NCBI GenBank assembly: GCA_007116425.1
Contig: SKIL01000277.1
Location: 1-9,737 of the forward strand
Source of the DNA: Bacteriovoracaceae bacterium
GTDB lineage: Bacteria; Bdellovibrionota; Bacteriovoracia; Bacteriovoracales; Bacteriovoracaceae
Direction: 5' to 3'
Length of the DNA: 9,737 nt
Under the pieces are notes generated by a model that saw only the letters and a list, made by a program, of their open reading frames with translations, was not told the origin of the DNA and made no database searches. Every line of letters starts with the position of its first letter. The stretch's first letter is position 1. Positions 1 through 6,640 of the stretch are shown here, in pieces. Both the position numbers and the translations under genes were made by a program.

Positions 1-121
1 ACTTCTTACAGATCTTCTTCTTCTCTTCTGGGTTCTTTTCCTTTGCTATATCCGCTTGAAATCTTTCTTTGATTTGATCAATATCACTTACTGTAAGTCC
101 GTTACTTTGTTCACTTTTCAT
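1..121 (-). CDS. Hypothetical protein, N-terminal part only
   Basis: An open frame starts with ATG at 121 on the minus strand and continues past the left edge, giving 40 visible residues that begin MKSEQSNGLTVSDIDQIKER. The visible part is hydrophilic and rich in Lys and Glu, with a run of charged residues (KEKNPEEKKK) followed by Ile-Cys-Lys-Lys. It has no signal peptide or membrane segment. No clear Shine-Dalgarno precedes the ATG, so the start is uncertain, although a promoter-like pair lies about 50 bases upstream. I do not recognise the family. It is transcribed in the same direction as the two tRNA genes but is separated from them by a probable terminator. Confidence 0.5.
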   Translation of the reverse strand, partial: MKSEQSNGLTVSDIDQIKERFQADIAKEKNPEEKKKICKK

Positions 122-171
122 TATATTTTATAAACTACTTGATTTTTTCTTTTGTAATGTATAGTAGTGTC

Positions 172-200
172 ATTTTACTCTAAAAGTAAATAAAATGCAA
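172..200 (-). promoter_or_regulatory. Candidate sigma-70 promoter for the left-edge gene
   Basis: On the minus strand TTGCAT (200-195) is followed after exactly 17 bases by TAAAAT (177-172). The -10 matches the consensus at five of six positions; the -35 is weak. Transcription would begin near 165 and give a leader of about 45 bases before the ATG at 121. The surrounding DNA is very AT-rich, so chance matches are common. Confidence 0.35.
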
Positions 201-235
201 ATAAAAAATAAGTAATAATCTTGTTTTAATACGAC

Positions 236-264
236 AAAACCTCTACAAAAAGTAAAGGTTTTTT
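236..264. terminator. Hairpin terminator behind the tRNA genes, possibly bidirectional
   Basis: The arms AAAACCTCTAC (236-246) and GTAAAGGTTTT (252-262) pair over 11 positions with one mismatch around a five-A loop. The hairpin begins just beyond the 3' end of tRNA-Asp and would end the minus-strand tRNA transcript. On that strand the U run (UUUU) is the end of the stem itself. On the plus strand a run of six T (259-264) follows. GC content of the stem is low, so efficiency is uncertain. Confidence 0.5.
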
Positions 265-267
265 CTG

Positions 268-343
268 CGCAGGCGATGGGATTCGAACCCACGATCTCCT
301 CCGTGACAGGGAGGCGCTTTAAGCCGGACTAAGCTACGCCTGC
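268..343 (-). tRNA. tRNA-Asp (anticodon GTC)
   Basis: A complete cloverleaf of 76 bases can be folded by eye. The acceptor arms GCAGGCG/CGCCTGC pair perfectly, the D-stem is GCTT/AAGC, and the anticodon stem CCTCC/GGAGG closes the loop CTGTCAC, which places GTC at positions 34-36. The T-arm GTGGG/CCCAT carries the canonical TTCGAAT loop. The discriminator base is G, as is usual for tRNA-Asp. CCA is not encoded (the next bases are CAG), so the end must be added by CCA-adding enzyme. It lies 26 bases downstream of a second tRNA and is probably co-transcribed with it. Confidence 0.95.
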
Positions 344-369
344 AAAATATAATATTTTAAGATACTGTG

Positions 370-443
370 TGCCAGGGGTGGGATTCGAACCCACGACCTA
401 CGGCTTATGAGTCCGTCGCTCTAACCAACTGAGCTACCACGCC
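370..443 (-). tRNA. tRNA with CAT anticodon (Met or lysidine-type Ile), with stem mismatches
   Basis: The D-arm (GCTC/GAGC, loop AGTTGGTTA) and T-arm (GTGGG/CCCAC, loop TTCGAAT) are canonical, and the anticodon loop is CTCATAA, giving CAU. The acceptor halves GGCGTGG and CCCTGGC pair poorly: G2 faces G71, U5 faces C68, and 4-69 is G-U. The anticodon stem ACGGA/GCCGT has A31 facing G39. The discriminator is A and CCA is not encoded. A CAU anticodon fits elongator tRNA-Met, or tRNA-Ile2, whose C34 is changed to lysidine by TilS, encoded just across the divergent promoter region. The mismatches leave open a degenerate or chimeric gene. Confidence is high that this is tRNA-derived, low on identity and activity. 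Confidence 0.8.
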
Positions 444-451
444 GATGAATC

Positions 452-496
452 ATTATAGTGTAGAGGCACAATAATGACTTGTCATATGACTGTCAA
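452..496 (-). promoter_or_regulatory. Promoter region of the tRNA pair
   Basis: On the minus strand a perfect TATAAT (457-452) lies 8 bases before the 5' end of the CAT tRNA, so transcription would start almost at the mature end. At 17-base spacing its -35 is AAGTCA (480-475), which is weak. A second overlapping arrangement has a perfect TTGACA (496-491) and, 17 bases on, TATTGT (473-468). Either could drive the tRNA pair. The segment also contains the TGAC/GTCA half-site array described separately. Confidence 0.6.
475..495. promoter_or_regulatory. Alternating TGAC/GTCA half-sites, operator-like
   Basis: Four half-sites alternate: TGAC at 475, GTCA at 481, TGAC at 487 and GTCA at 492. The central GTCATATGAC (481-490) is a perfect 10-base palindrome. 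The array sits between the divergent tRNA and tilS genes and overlaps the tRNA promoter elements. It could be a protein-binding site affecting both directions; no specific factor can be named from the sequence. Confidence 0.35.
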
Positions 497-558
497 TATT
501 GAACTCTCATTTTACACATTTTATTGCTTTATTCGCTTTGGTTTGGAATTTTATTTTT

Positions 559-2064
559 ATGTTTAAAGGTTCGAAAATAAAAAAAATTTTAAAATCTCCT
601 CAGTCTAGGCCTTTTAAACGATGGCTTGATCACATTGAGGACTTTATGGAGCGCTATGGGCTTTTTCCTTCTAATGGTAAGGGAGTTGTCGCCTTTTCGG
701 GGGGAGTTGATTCAACGGCGTTAGGTGTCATGTTACTTGCCCTTGCTTACAGGGGACGCTTTAATCATCTAAGGTTTGTATGGATCGATCATGGTATGCG
801 CGATCAAGATATCATGTCCAAAGAAAAGAAATTCATCTTAGAGTCTTTGGAAGACTTAGAGCAGATTGTGAATTCTACATACTCGGAGATTTCCTTTAGC
901 GAGAACAAATTTAAATTTGATTTTAATTTAGAGGAAGTCGCTAATCGTCCTAGTGATAATAATATTGAAATGTATTTGAGAGGAGAGAGGTATCAAATCC
1001 TCCAGCAACATTGTGATGCAATGGGTGCGAACTGTCTTCTGTATACAGGCCACCACATTGATGACAGTTTTGAATGGTACCTATTGCAACTATCAAAGAG
1101 CTCCTCTCTTGAGAAATCTCTTGGAATCCCCTGTTTGAGGGGGCAGATTGCTAGGCCGCTTATGGCCTATTCAAAAAAGCAATTGGAATCTTTTTTGAGG
1201 CTTATGAATATTACAGCAGTAGAGGACCACACTAACCAAAATATACATTTTGAAAGAAACTGGGTTCGTCATCAGTTGGCCGCCATTTGGATGCAAAAAT
1301 ATCCGCATGTTTTGAAAAATTACTGCTCTCAAATGAATCGCTTAAACTCACTTTTAATTTCTAATCAGAGTGGGTTTGATAAACAGTTAAATCAAATTTT
1401 CTCGATTCAAAAAGTTAATTGGAAGGATGGAGCATTTATTGCTTATTTGCGAGATAAGGAGATATTTAAAAATTCAGTAAAGAGAGAAGAGTTAAGAGAT
1501 GTTCTTAGAAAAGTTATTATAAGACTATCCAAAAATGATCGTGGAAAGCTTCGGCAGTCATTGGAACAGTTTTTAGGAATGGGGCAGTCGCGTAAGTTTG
1601 GGCCTGTAACTTTTAGCGGTGGAGTTATTGGCCATTGGTCGGGCGGACATATTGTCTGTCTGATGTCATCAGAGGCCAATCTAAACCGTCTAGAAGAACT
1701 TAAACGCTTGGATGAGAATTTACATTCAAGTCTCGAGGCAGATGAAGAGTCATTTTTGAGACAAATGAAAAGATTAAATAAAAATAAATTTCTAAAGATT
1801 CTTGAAGGTTCGCAGATTCCTGAGGGTTGTATATTTCCTTTTCCAATTTTTGCTAAAATGTCTAATAAAAAGGCAAAAATGATTCCCCAGCGTGGTTATT
1901 CTCTCCCGAAAACTTATGGCCAGCTGCGGCAAAGGCCAGATTTAGGTATTATTTGCTGGGGAGATTTGGGAGAGCTTCGAGTTCGTTGGTCTAAATTGTC
2001 GGCCAAACAAAAGTCCTACCTGTTGGAAAATACTGTTTTTTATCTTCCAAATGTTTTAAATTAG
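559..2064 (+). CDS. tilS: tRNA(Ile)-lysidine synthetase TilS
   Basis: TilS is a cytoplasmic PP-loop ATPase that attaches lysine to C34 of tRNA-Ile(CAU), so that it reads AUA and is charged with Ile rather than Met. With ATG 559 the protein has 501 residues. The pyrophosphatase loop SGGVDS is at 47-52, WIDHGMR at 75-81, the hallmark TGHHIDD at about 163-169, a RPLMAYSKKQL segment at about 199-209, and EDHTN...RNWVRHQL at about 222-240. The last two are the RPLL and DxTN...RNxxR motifs of the family. The C-terminal half is longer than in E. coli TilS (about 430 residues) and poorly conserved. Start choice: ATG 559 keeps the usual helix before the PP-loop but has no good Shine-Dalgarno; ATG 646 has GAGG five bases upstream but would remove that helix; TTG 499 adds an unlikely hydrophobic extension. 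The gene is divergent from the tRNA pair and lies 148 bases before ftsH. Confidence 0.93.
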   Translation: MFKGSKIKKILKSPQSRPFKRWLDHIEDFMERYGLFPSNGKGVVAFSGGVDSTALGVMLLALAYRGRFNHLRFVWIDHGMRDQDIMSKEKKFILESLEDLEQIVNSTYSEISFSENKFKFDFNLEEVANRPSDNNIEMYLRGERYQILQQHCDAMGANCLLYTGHHIDDSFEWYLLQLSKSSSLEKSLGIPCLRGQIARPLMAYSKKQLESFLRLMNITAVEDHTNQNIHFERNWVRHQLAAIWMQKYPHVLKNYCSQMNRLNSLLISNQSGFDKQLNQIFSIQKVNWKDGAFIAYLRDKEIFKNSVKREELRDVLRKVIIRLSKNDRGKLRQSLEQFLGMGQSRKFGPVTFSGGVIGHWSGGHIVCLMSSEANLNRLEELKRLDENLHSSLEADEESFLRQMKRLNKNKFLKILEGSQIPEGCIFPFPIFAKMSNKKAKMIPQRGYSLPKTYGQLRQRPDLGIICWGDLGELRVRWSKLSAKQKSYLLENTVFYLPNVLN

Positions 2065-2100
2065 TGAAAACTTACGTAACTTTGTTACTTATTTTAAAAT

Positions 2101-2126
2101 GTGTTTTGAACTCGACTGTTCAACAC
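2101..2126. promoter_or_regulatory. Inverted repeat in the tilS-ftsH gap
   Basis: GTGTTTTGAAC (2101-2111) and GTTCAACAC (2118-2126) form an inverted repeat around TCGACT, with a two-base bulge in the left arm; the inner TTGAAC/GTTCAA arms are perfect. It lies 87 bases before the ftsH start. No T run follows, so it looks more like an operator or leader structure than a terminator. A smaller perfect repeat, GTAAC-TTT-GTTAC (2076-2088), lies just after tilS. I found no convincing sigma-70 pair in this 148-base gap, so it is open whether ftsH has its own promoter or is read from tilS. Confidence 0.4.
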
Positions 2127-2212
2127 TTGGATATTCATTTAAAATGACTATCTGGCCCTAAAGATTGGGCATTATATTTTAAACGCTAATTTTATATTTT
2201 CAGGGATGGTTA

Positions 2213-4186
2213 ATGAAACCTCAGCAAAAAACCTTAACCTTATGGATTGTCGTTATTTTAATGACGGCATTAATAGCCAAAGTTGCCACTGAAGGTCAGC
2301 GCGGCCAACGTGAAATCACTTATCCTCAATTTGTGGCAGAAGTAGAGGCGGGCAGAGTTCTCGAAGTGACCTTTCAAGGTGATGATAAAATTATGGGACG
2401 CTACGTGGACGGCTATCCAGAACCTGGGGCCAGTCGCAATTTCTCACTTGTTGGTCCAACTGGCGAGCAGAGTTATAGATTACTTGAACAGCAAGGGATT
2501 ATTCCCAACTATAAGGCCGAAGAGCGACCAACCTTTTTTATGAGTCTACTCATAAATTGGGGGCCAATGATTTTGCTTATTGCAATTTTCTACTTTTTCC
2601 TGAGACAAATTCAGGCCGGTGGCGGAAAAGCAATGAGCTTTGGAAAATCTAAGGCAAAAATGCTTACGAGCAACGATAAGAAAGTTCTTTTTACTGATGT
2701 CTCTGGAGTAGAGGAAGCTAAAGAAGAATTAATGGAAGTAGTAGACTTCCTAAAGGACCCAAAAAAATATACCTCGCTTGGTGGAAAAATTCCAAAGGGA
2801 GTTATTCTTGTCGGACCTCCAGGAACAGGGAAAACTCTTCTTGCTCGTGCTGTTGCTGGTGAAGCAGATGTTCCATTTTTTAGTATTTCAGGCTCTGACT
2901 TTGTTGAAATGTTTGTTGGTGTCGGTGCTTCGCGAGTGAGGGATCTTTTTGAACAAGGAAAGAAACACGCTCCATGTATCATCTTTATTGATGAGATCGA
3001 TGCTGTTGGACGGCATCGTGGCGCTGGAATGGGAGGCGGACACGACGAGAGGGAACAAACTCTTAACCAGCTACTTGTTGAAATGGATGGCTTTGAATCA
3101 AATGAAGGTGTTATTTTAATTGCAGCAACAAACCGAATTGATGTATTGGATCCTGCTTTATTAAGACCTGGCCGATTTGATAGAAGAGTTATGGTTGGTG
3201 CCCCCGATGTAAGAGGGCGATTAGGAATTTTAAAAGTTCACACAAAAAAGACGCCTTTGGCCGATAAAGTTGATCTAGAAGTCATTGCTAAAGGGACTCC
3301 AGGTTTTACTGGTGCGGATTTGGCCAACTTGGTTAATGAAGCCGCTTTGAATGCTGCTCGGAAAAATAAGAAACACTTAGACAACTCTGATTTTGAGATG
3401 GCCAAGGATAAAGTTTTGATGGGGCCTGAGAGAAAGTCGATGGTTATTTCTGACAAAGAAAAACTTGTCACTGCCTATCACGAAGCAGGTCATACTCTTG
3501 TGGGGATTAACCTACCTCATACTGATCCCATCCATAAGGTCAGTATCATGCCACGGGGTGGGGCACTTGGTGTAACTCAGACGCTACCAGATGAAGAAAT
3601 GCTCAATTTAACTCGCGAGAGGGCAGAAAATTTTATTGCTTTCTTAATGGGTGGGCGAATTGCTGAAGAAATTACTTTTGGGGAAATCACCTCAGGGGCT
3701 TCAAACGATATCGAAAGGGCCACACAGTTGGCCTATAATATGGTTTGTAATTGGGGAATGAGTAAGCGCCTAGGGCCTAGAAAATTTCATAAGTCAGGCA
3801 ATATGATGCAGCCAGGATCAGACTCTACTGATTACTCAGAATCTACGGCGAATGAAATTGATCAAGAGATTAAAGATATTATTCAAAAAAATTATGAGAT
3901 TGCGACCAAAATACTTGAAGAGAACAAGGAAGCCTTAAAGCGTGTTTCTGAAGGTCTTATTGCTTGGGAAACACTCGATATTCATCAAGTCAACGCTTTG
4001 ATTGAAGGCAAGGATATAGGGGTTCCATTAGTTGAACCTCAAGGTTCGTCTGGTGGAGGTAGTAGCTCTGGACCGACTGAAAATGAGTCGGAGAGTTCAA
4101 CAAAGGCCAAGGCCAGCGGTGATGCAGATAATTCTGACAAAACGAAAAAAAATTCTTCAAAGGGTGATGACCCTGTAACTGTTTAA
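2213..4186 (+). CDS. ftsH: ATP-dependent zinc metalloprotease FtsH
   Basis: FtsH is a hexameric, membrane-anchored AAA+ protease that extracts and degrades misfolded membrane proteins and regulatory cytosolic proteins. All landmarks of the family are present in 657 residues. TM1 is about 8-23, a periplasmic domain about 27-110, and TM2 about 113-130. A Gly-rich linker follows, then Walker A GPPGTGKT (201-208), the pore motif MFVGVG (233-238), Walker B IIFIDE (256-261) and the second region of homology ending RPGRFDRR (318-325). The zinc site is HEAGH (423-427), with the distal Asp in SGASND at 499. The last 45 or so residues form a Ser/Gly/Lys/Asn-rich hydrophilic tail, common in FtsH and probably disordered. 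The start has CAGGGA eight bases upstream. folP follows after 15 bases, a linkage also known in E. coli. Confidence 0.98.
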   Translation: MKPQQKTLTLWIVVILMTALIAKVATEGQRGQREITYPQFVAEVEAGRVLEVTFQGDDKIMGRYVDGYPEPGASRNFSLVGPTGEQSYRLLEQQGIIPNYKAEERPTFFMSLLINWGPMILLIAIFYFFLRQIQAGGGKAMSFGKSKAKMLTSNDKKVLFTDVSGVEEAKEELMEVVDFLKDPKKYTSLGGKIPKGVILVGPPGTGKTLLARAVAGEADVPFFSISGSDFVEMFVGVGASRVRDLFEQGKKHAPCIIFIDEIDAVGRHRGAGMGGGHDEREQTLNQLLVEMDGFESNEGVILIAATNRIDVLDPALLRPGRFDRRVMVGAPDVRGRLGILKVHTKKTPLADKVDLEVIAKGTPGFTGADLANLVNEAALNAARKNKKHLDNSDFEMAKDKVLMGPERKSMVISDKEKLVTAYHEAGHTLVGINLPHTDPIHKVSIMPRGGALGVTQTLPDEEMLNLTRERAENFIAFLMGGRIAEEITFGEITSGASNDIERATQLAYNMVCNWGMSKRLGPRKFHKSGNMMQPGSDSTDYSESTANEIDQEIKDIIQKNYEIATKILEENKEALKRVSEGLIAWETLDIHQVNALIEGKDIGVPLVEPQGSSGGGSSSGPTENESESSTKAKASGDADNSDKTKKNSSKGDDPVTV

Positions 4187-4201
4187 GATACAGAGCTTTC
4201 C

Positions 4202-5131
4202 ATGACTTTAAATAATATTAAGATAATGGGAGTGATTAATATCACTCCCGACTCTTTTTCTGATGCTGGAAAAATGATTTCTAGTGAGAAGGTCTTAATT
4301 GGTAAAATTAAAGCGTGGAAAAACTTAGGTGTTAATCACTTTGATATTGGAGCACAGAGCACTGCTCCAACTTCAACCCCTTGTTCGGCATCTGAGGAGT
4401 GGTCACGACTTGAGAAGTATTTTCTGCCTCATATTGATTTGTTTGACCCAAAAGATACTCTGTCGTTTGACACATTTAGATGCTCAACAATGAGAAAAGT
4501 ATTACAGTTTTTGGAAGAGAATGAAAAAAAACAGGTAAACTTGATCTTTAATGATGTTTCTGGAAAGCTTGATACGGACGTCTTAGACCTTTTAAGTGAC
4601 TTTCCAAGTTTGAAATATGTCTATTCTCACAACCTTTGTTCTAGTCGAGAACTTACACACGATCATATGAGTTTCGCTCGCGATTATTCACAAGAAGGAA
4701 TGATTCTCACTGATGTTATCGAGTATTTTCAGTCAGCGCAAAACTTGCTTATAACTGAAGGTTTAATTAATCGTGTCTTTTTTGATCCCTGCTTTGGATT
4801 TTCTAAAAATTATCTAGATAATATTTTCTTACTTAAAAATATTGAGCAAATTTTCAGATCTTTTCCTAAGCAAGCTTGGCTTGTCGGTATTTCTAAAAAA
4901 AGTTTTTTGCAACAACTACAGCCAGATATTCTTGATAAGGCATCTAAGCAAGATTCATCAGAATACCTACACTCAATACTTCTGGCGCAAATTTTACTCA
5001 AGTGGCAAGCTCACGTAAAGCTGATGCCTTTTTATAATCAAAGTTCAACTCCAAAATTATTACTTCGAGTCCACGAGCCACTTGTCGCCCACAATAGCAC
5101 TCTTTTTGTCAGTCAATTTGCAATAAAGTAG
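4202..5131 (+). CDS. folP: Divergent dihydropteroate synthase (folate biosynthesis)
   Basis: DHPS is a cytosolic TIM barrel that condenses hydroxymethyl-dihydropterin pyrophosphate with p-aminobenzoate in folate synthesis. The family signature MGVINITPDSFSDAG is at 9-23 (pterin-site Asn 13), followed by FDIGAQST (47-54), SFDT with Asp 90, FNDVSG with Asn 117, FDPCFGFSK (194-202, Asp 195), GISKKSF (229-235) and the terminal RVH (289-291). Several normally strict positions differ: the STRPG loop reads STAPT (the Arg that contacts phosphate is Ala 55), DPGxGF reads DPCFGF, and SRK reads SKK. Length (309) is near normal (about 280). The position behind ftsH supports the call. It could be a diverged but active enzyme or a paralogue with changed substrate. 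Shine-Dalgarno is weak (CAGAG, six bases before ATG). Confidence 0.88.
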   Translation: MTLNNIKIMGVINITPDSFSDAGKMISSEKVLIGKIKAWKNLGVNHFDIGAQSTAPTSTPCSASEEWSRLEKYFLPHIDLFDPKDTLSFDTFRCSTMRKVLQFLEENEKKQVNLIFNDVSGKLDTDVLDLLSDFPSLKYVYSHNLCSSRELTHDHMSFARDYSQEGMILTDVIEYFQSAQNLLITEGLINRVFFDPCFGFSKNYLDNIFLLKNIEQIFRSFPKQAWLVGISKKSFLQQLQPDILDKASKQDSSEYLHSILLAQILLKWQAHVKLMPFYNQSSTPKLLLRVHEPLVAHNSTLFVSQFAIK

Positions 5132-5144
5132 GGGACTGTCTGTT

Positions 5145-5564
5145 ATGAAACATAAATTGCACTTAAATGTTGAGTATCCGAGAGAGATGGCCTATTTTTT
5201 GGCCGATATTTTTGATATCAACTGTCAATCTAGCAGTGCACAGCAGGACTCTTACGCTTTTGCTCTTGATGGTGTAAGTTTTGTTCTTCATCAGACCAAG
5301 CCTGGGCAATCAAGAACGCAGGGTGTTGTGATTGAGGTCTCATATTCGCTTTTTTTGGATGGCGCTGATGAGAATGAGCAAATGAAAGAAACACTTCTTG
5401 ATCAGTTGCACAAGAAGATTGAATTTATTCTTTATTCAAAGCGTAGTGAGTATCCTGCGGACTTTATAAAACTTCATTTAGATCAAAAATATGGGCTTAA
5501 AGGCCCAAAACCCTCTCGTTTAAGTCTCATATTGGGCGATCACCTGATTTTTCTCTTTGCATAG
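5145..5564 (+). CDS. Conserved-looking small protein of unknown function
   Basis: A 139-residue protein with no signal peptide or membrane segment. AGGGGA overlaps the folP stop codon and lies nine bases before this ATG, so it is very probably translated from the folP transcript. The N-terminal pattern LHLNVEYPREMAYFLADIF, then a hydrophobic strand GVSFVLHQT, loosely recalls the beta-alpha-beta start of vicinal oxygen chelate (glyoxalase-like) folds. The match is only in style and metal ligands cannot be assigned. The remainder alternates charged helix and short hydrophobic strands, ending in LSLILGDHLIFLFA. I do not recognise a family. Its place behind folP suggests a housekeeping role, but function remains unknown. 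Confidence 0.75.
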   Translation: MKHKLHLNVEYPREMAYFLADIFDINCQSSSAQQDSYAFALDGVSFVLHQTKPGQSRTQGVVIEVSYSLFLDGADENEQMKETLLDQLHKKIEFILYSKRSEYPADFIKLHLDQKYGLKGPKPSRLSLILGDHLIFLFA

Positions 5565-5600
5565 CGTTACCCTTCGTTTGTAAAAGTAAGAAGTTGTAAG

Positions 5601-5629
5601 TTGCCATGTAATTTTTACTTGGTTTTAAT
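5601..5629 (+). promoter_or_regulatory. Sigma-70-type promoter of the secreted serine protease
   Basis: TTGCCA (5601-5606) and TTTAAT (5624-5629) are separated by exactly 17 bases; each matches the consensus at five of six positions. Transcription would start near 5636, giving a leader of about 44 bases. This separates the protease from the folP block. Confidence 0.6.
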
Positions 5630-5635
5630 GCTTGA

Positions 5636-5657
5636 GACCGAAAAAGTCGGATTTCGG
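5636..5657 (+). promoter_or_regulatory. Leader hairpin with two alternative pairings
   Basis: At the predicted 5' end of the protease mRNA, CCGA (5638-5641) can pair with TCGG (5647-5650), or CCGAAA (5638-5643) can pair with TTTCGG (5652-5657). The two folds exclude each other. Such a 5'-end stem could stabilise the transcript or be a simple regulatory switch. The stems are short, so this is tentative. Confidence 0.3.
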
Positions 5658-5679
5658 ATCAAACAAAGGGATAGGAACT

Positions 5680-6588
5680 ATGAAAAAATTACGGATGATG
5701 ACCATTTGCTTGACAGTAGTTTTTACTGGAGCATTGTTCAGTTCGCCACAGAAGGCGGAAGCTAGAGACCTAAAAGTCATTTATGGGGAAGACTCGAGAT
5801 TGGATCTAAAGGACACAGTTAATCCTCTCCATTATGAGTTGGCGCAATCAACTGCGGCCATGATTCCAAACGGTAGCTTGAATTATGATGGGGATATGGT
5901 TGAAATCAATGGAAGCTTGCTTCGAAGTCGTGGGATTTGCGAAGGTGAGCGTTTTGACGACCAAATCACTGCTGCCAACTGTTCAGGTTTCTTAGTTGCT
6001 CCTGACCTATTAGTTACTGCTGGCCACTGTGTAAGAACGCAAAGAGACTGCGACAATTCTTCATGGGTATTTGGCTTCGGAATTGATGTAGATACAAATT
6101 ATAATCCTGGAGATACAACATTTGATGTTCCTGCTTCAAATGTCTATAGATGTGCTGAAGTTGTTGAGTCTGAGCTTTCTCGGATTAATCAAGCAGATCA
6201 TGCTCTTCTTCGTTTAGAGAGAGTTGTAGACGATCGTGAGCCCTTACAGTTTAGAACGGAAGGTAAGGTTGAAGATAGAACAAACCTTGTTGTTATTGGT
6301 CACCCTACAGGCCTACCAACAAAAGTTGCGGCCGGTGCTTGGGTAAGACAAAATAGCAATAGAGTATTTTTTCAAGCAAACCTTGATACATTCGGTGGTA
6401 ACTCAGGTTCGGCAGTGTTTGACATGGAAACAGGTCTAGTTGAAGGGATCCTCGTTAGAGGTGAGCAGGACTATGTTTTTGATAGTGAGCGTGGCTGTAG
6501 AGTACCAAAGGTATGTACTGAAGAAGGCTGTAGAGGTGAGGATGTAACGAGAATCACCAATATTGAGGCCTTAATGTCGCAAAGATAA
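5680..6588 (+). CDS. Secreted trypsin/V8-like serine protease
   Basis: A 302-residue exported peptidase of the chymotrypsin fold. ATG 5680 is chosen because it gives a textbook signal peptide: MKKLRMM, a hydrophobic stretch, then AEA before Arg-Asp, so cleavage is likely after residue 29. Shine-Dalgarno-like AAGGG and AGGA precede it. An upstream in-frame TTG at 5632 would bury the signal peptide and lies too close to the predicted start of transcription. The catalytic triad is visible: His 116 in TAGHC, Asp 173 in QADHALLRL and Ser 242 in GGNSGSAVF. Eight cysteines in the mature part (including CEG, NCSG, GHC, RDC, YRC and three near the C-terminus) suggest disulfides formed outside the cytoplasm. 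About 60 residues between the signal peptide and the first catalytic strand may be a propeptide. Specificity cannot be read with confidence. It has its own promoter and a strong terminator. Confidence 0.92.
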   Translation: MKKLRMMTICLTVVFTGALFSSPQKAEARDLKVIYGEDSRLDLKDTVNPLHYELAQSTAAMIPNGSLNYDGDMVEINGSLLRSRGICEGERFDDQITAANCSGFLVAPDLLVTAGHCVRTQRDCDNSSWVFGFGIDVDTNYNPGDTTFDVPASNVYRCAEVVESELSRINQADHALLRLERVVDDREPLQFRTEGKVEDRTNLVVIGHPTGLPTKVAAGAWVRQNSNRVFFQANLDTFGGNSGSAVFDMETGLVEGILVRGEQDYVFDSERGCRVPKVCTEEGCRGEDVTRITNIEALMSQR

Positions 6589-6605
6589 TTCGCAATCTAC
6601 AACTG

Positions 6606-6629
6606 GCGCCCCTTATAAGGGCGCTTTTT
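6606..6629 (+). terminator. Strong intrinsic terminator after the serine protease
   Basis: GCGCCC (6606-6611) pairs perfectly with GGGCGC (6619-6624) around CTTATAA, followed at once by TTTTT (6625-6629). It is 17 bases after the protease stop codon and is a classical rho-independent terminator. Confidence 0.92.
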
Positions 6630-6640
6630 GTAAGACCGTC

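Noticed and set aside
268..443. Integration site of an island at the tRNA genes
   Set aside because: No duplicated tRNA 3' end was seen elsewhere in the window, and the intervening genes are housekeeping or secreted proteases rather than island cargo.
1443..1679. Minus-strand open frame inside tilS, and similar ones at 3238-3471, 4810-5001 and 7637-7876
   Set aside because: All are antisense to well supported genes, without start signals or recognisable motifs.
2611..2982. Minus-strand open frame of 123 codons inside ftsH
   Set aside because: It lies fully antisense to the conserved AAA+ core of ftsH, and its sequence is explained by codon constraint on the real gene.
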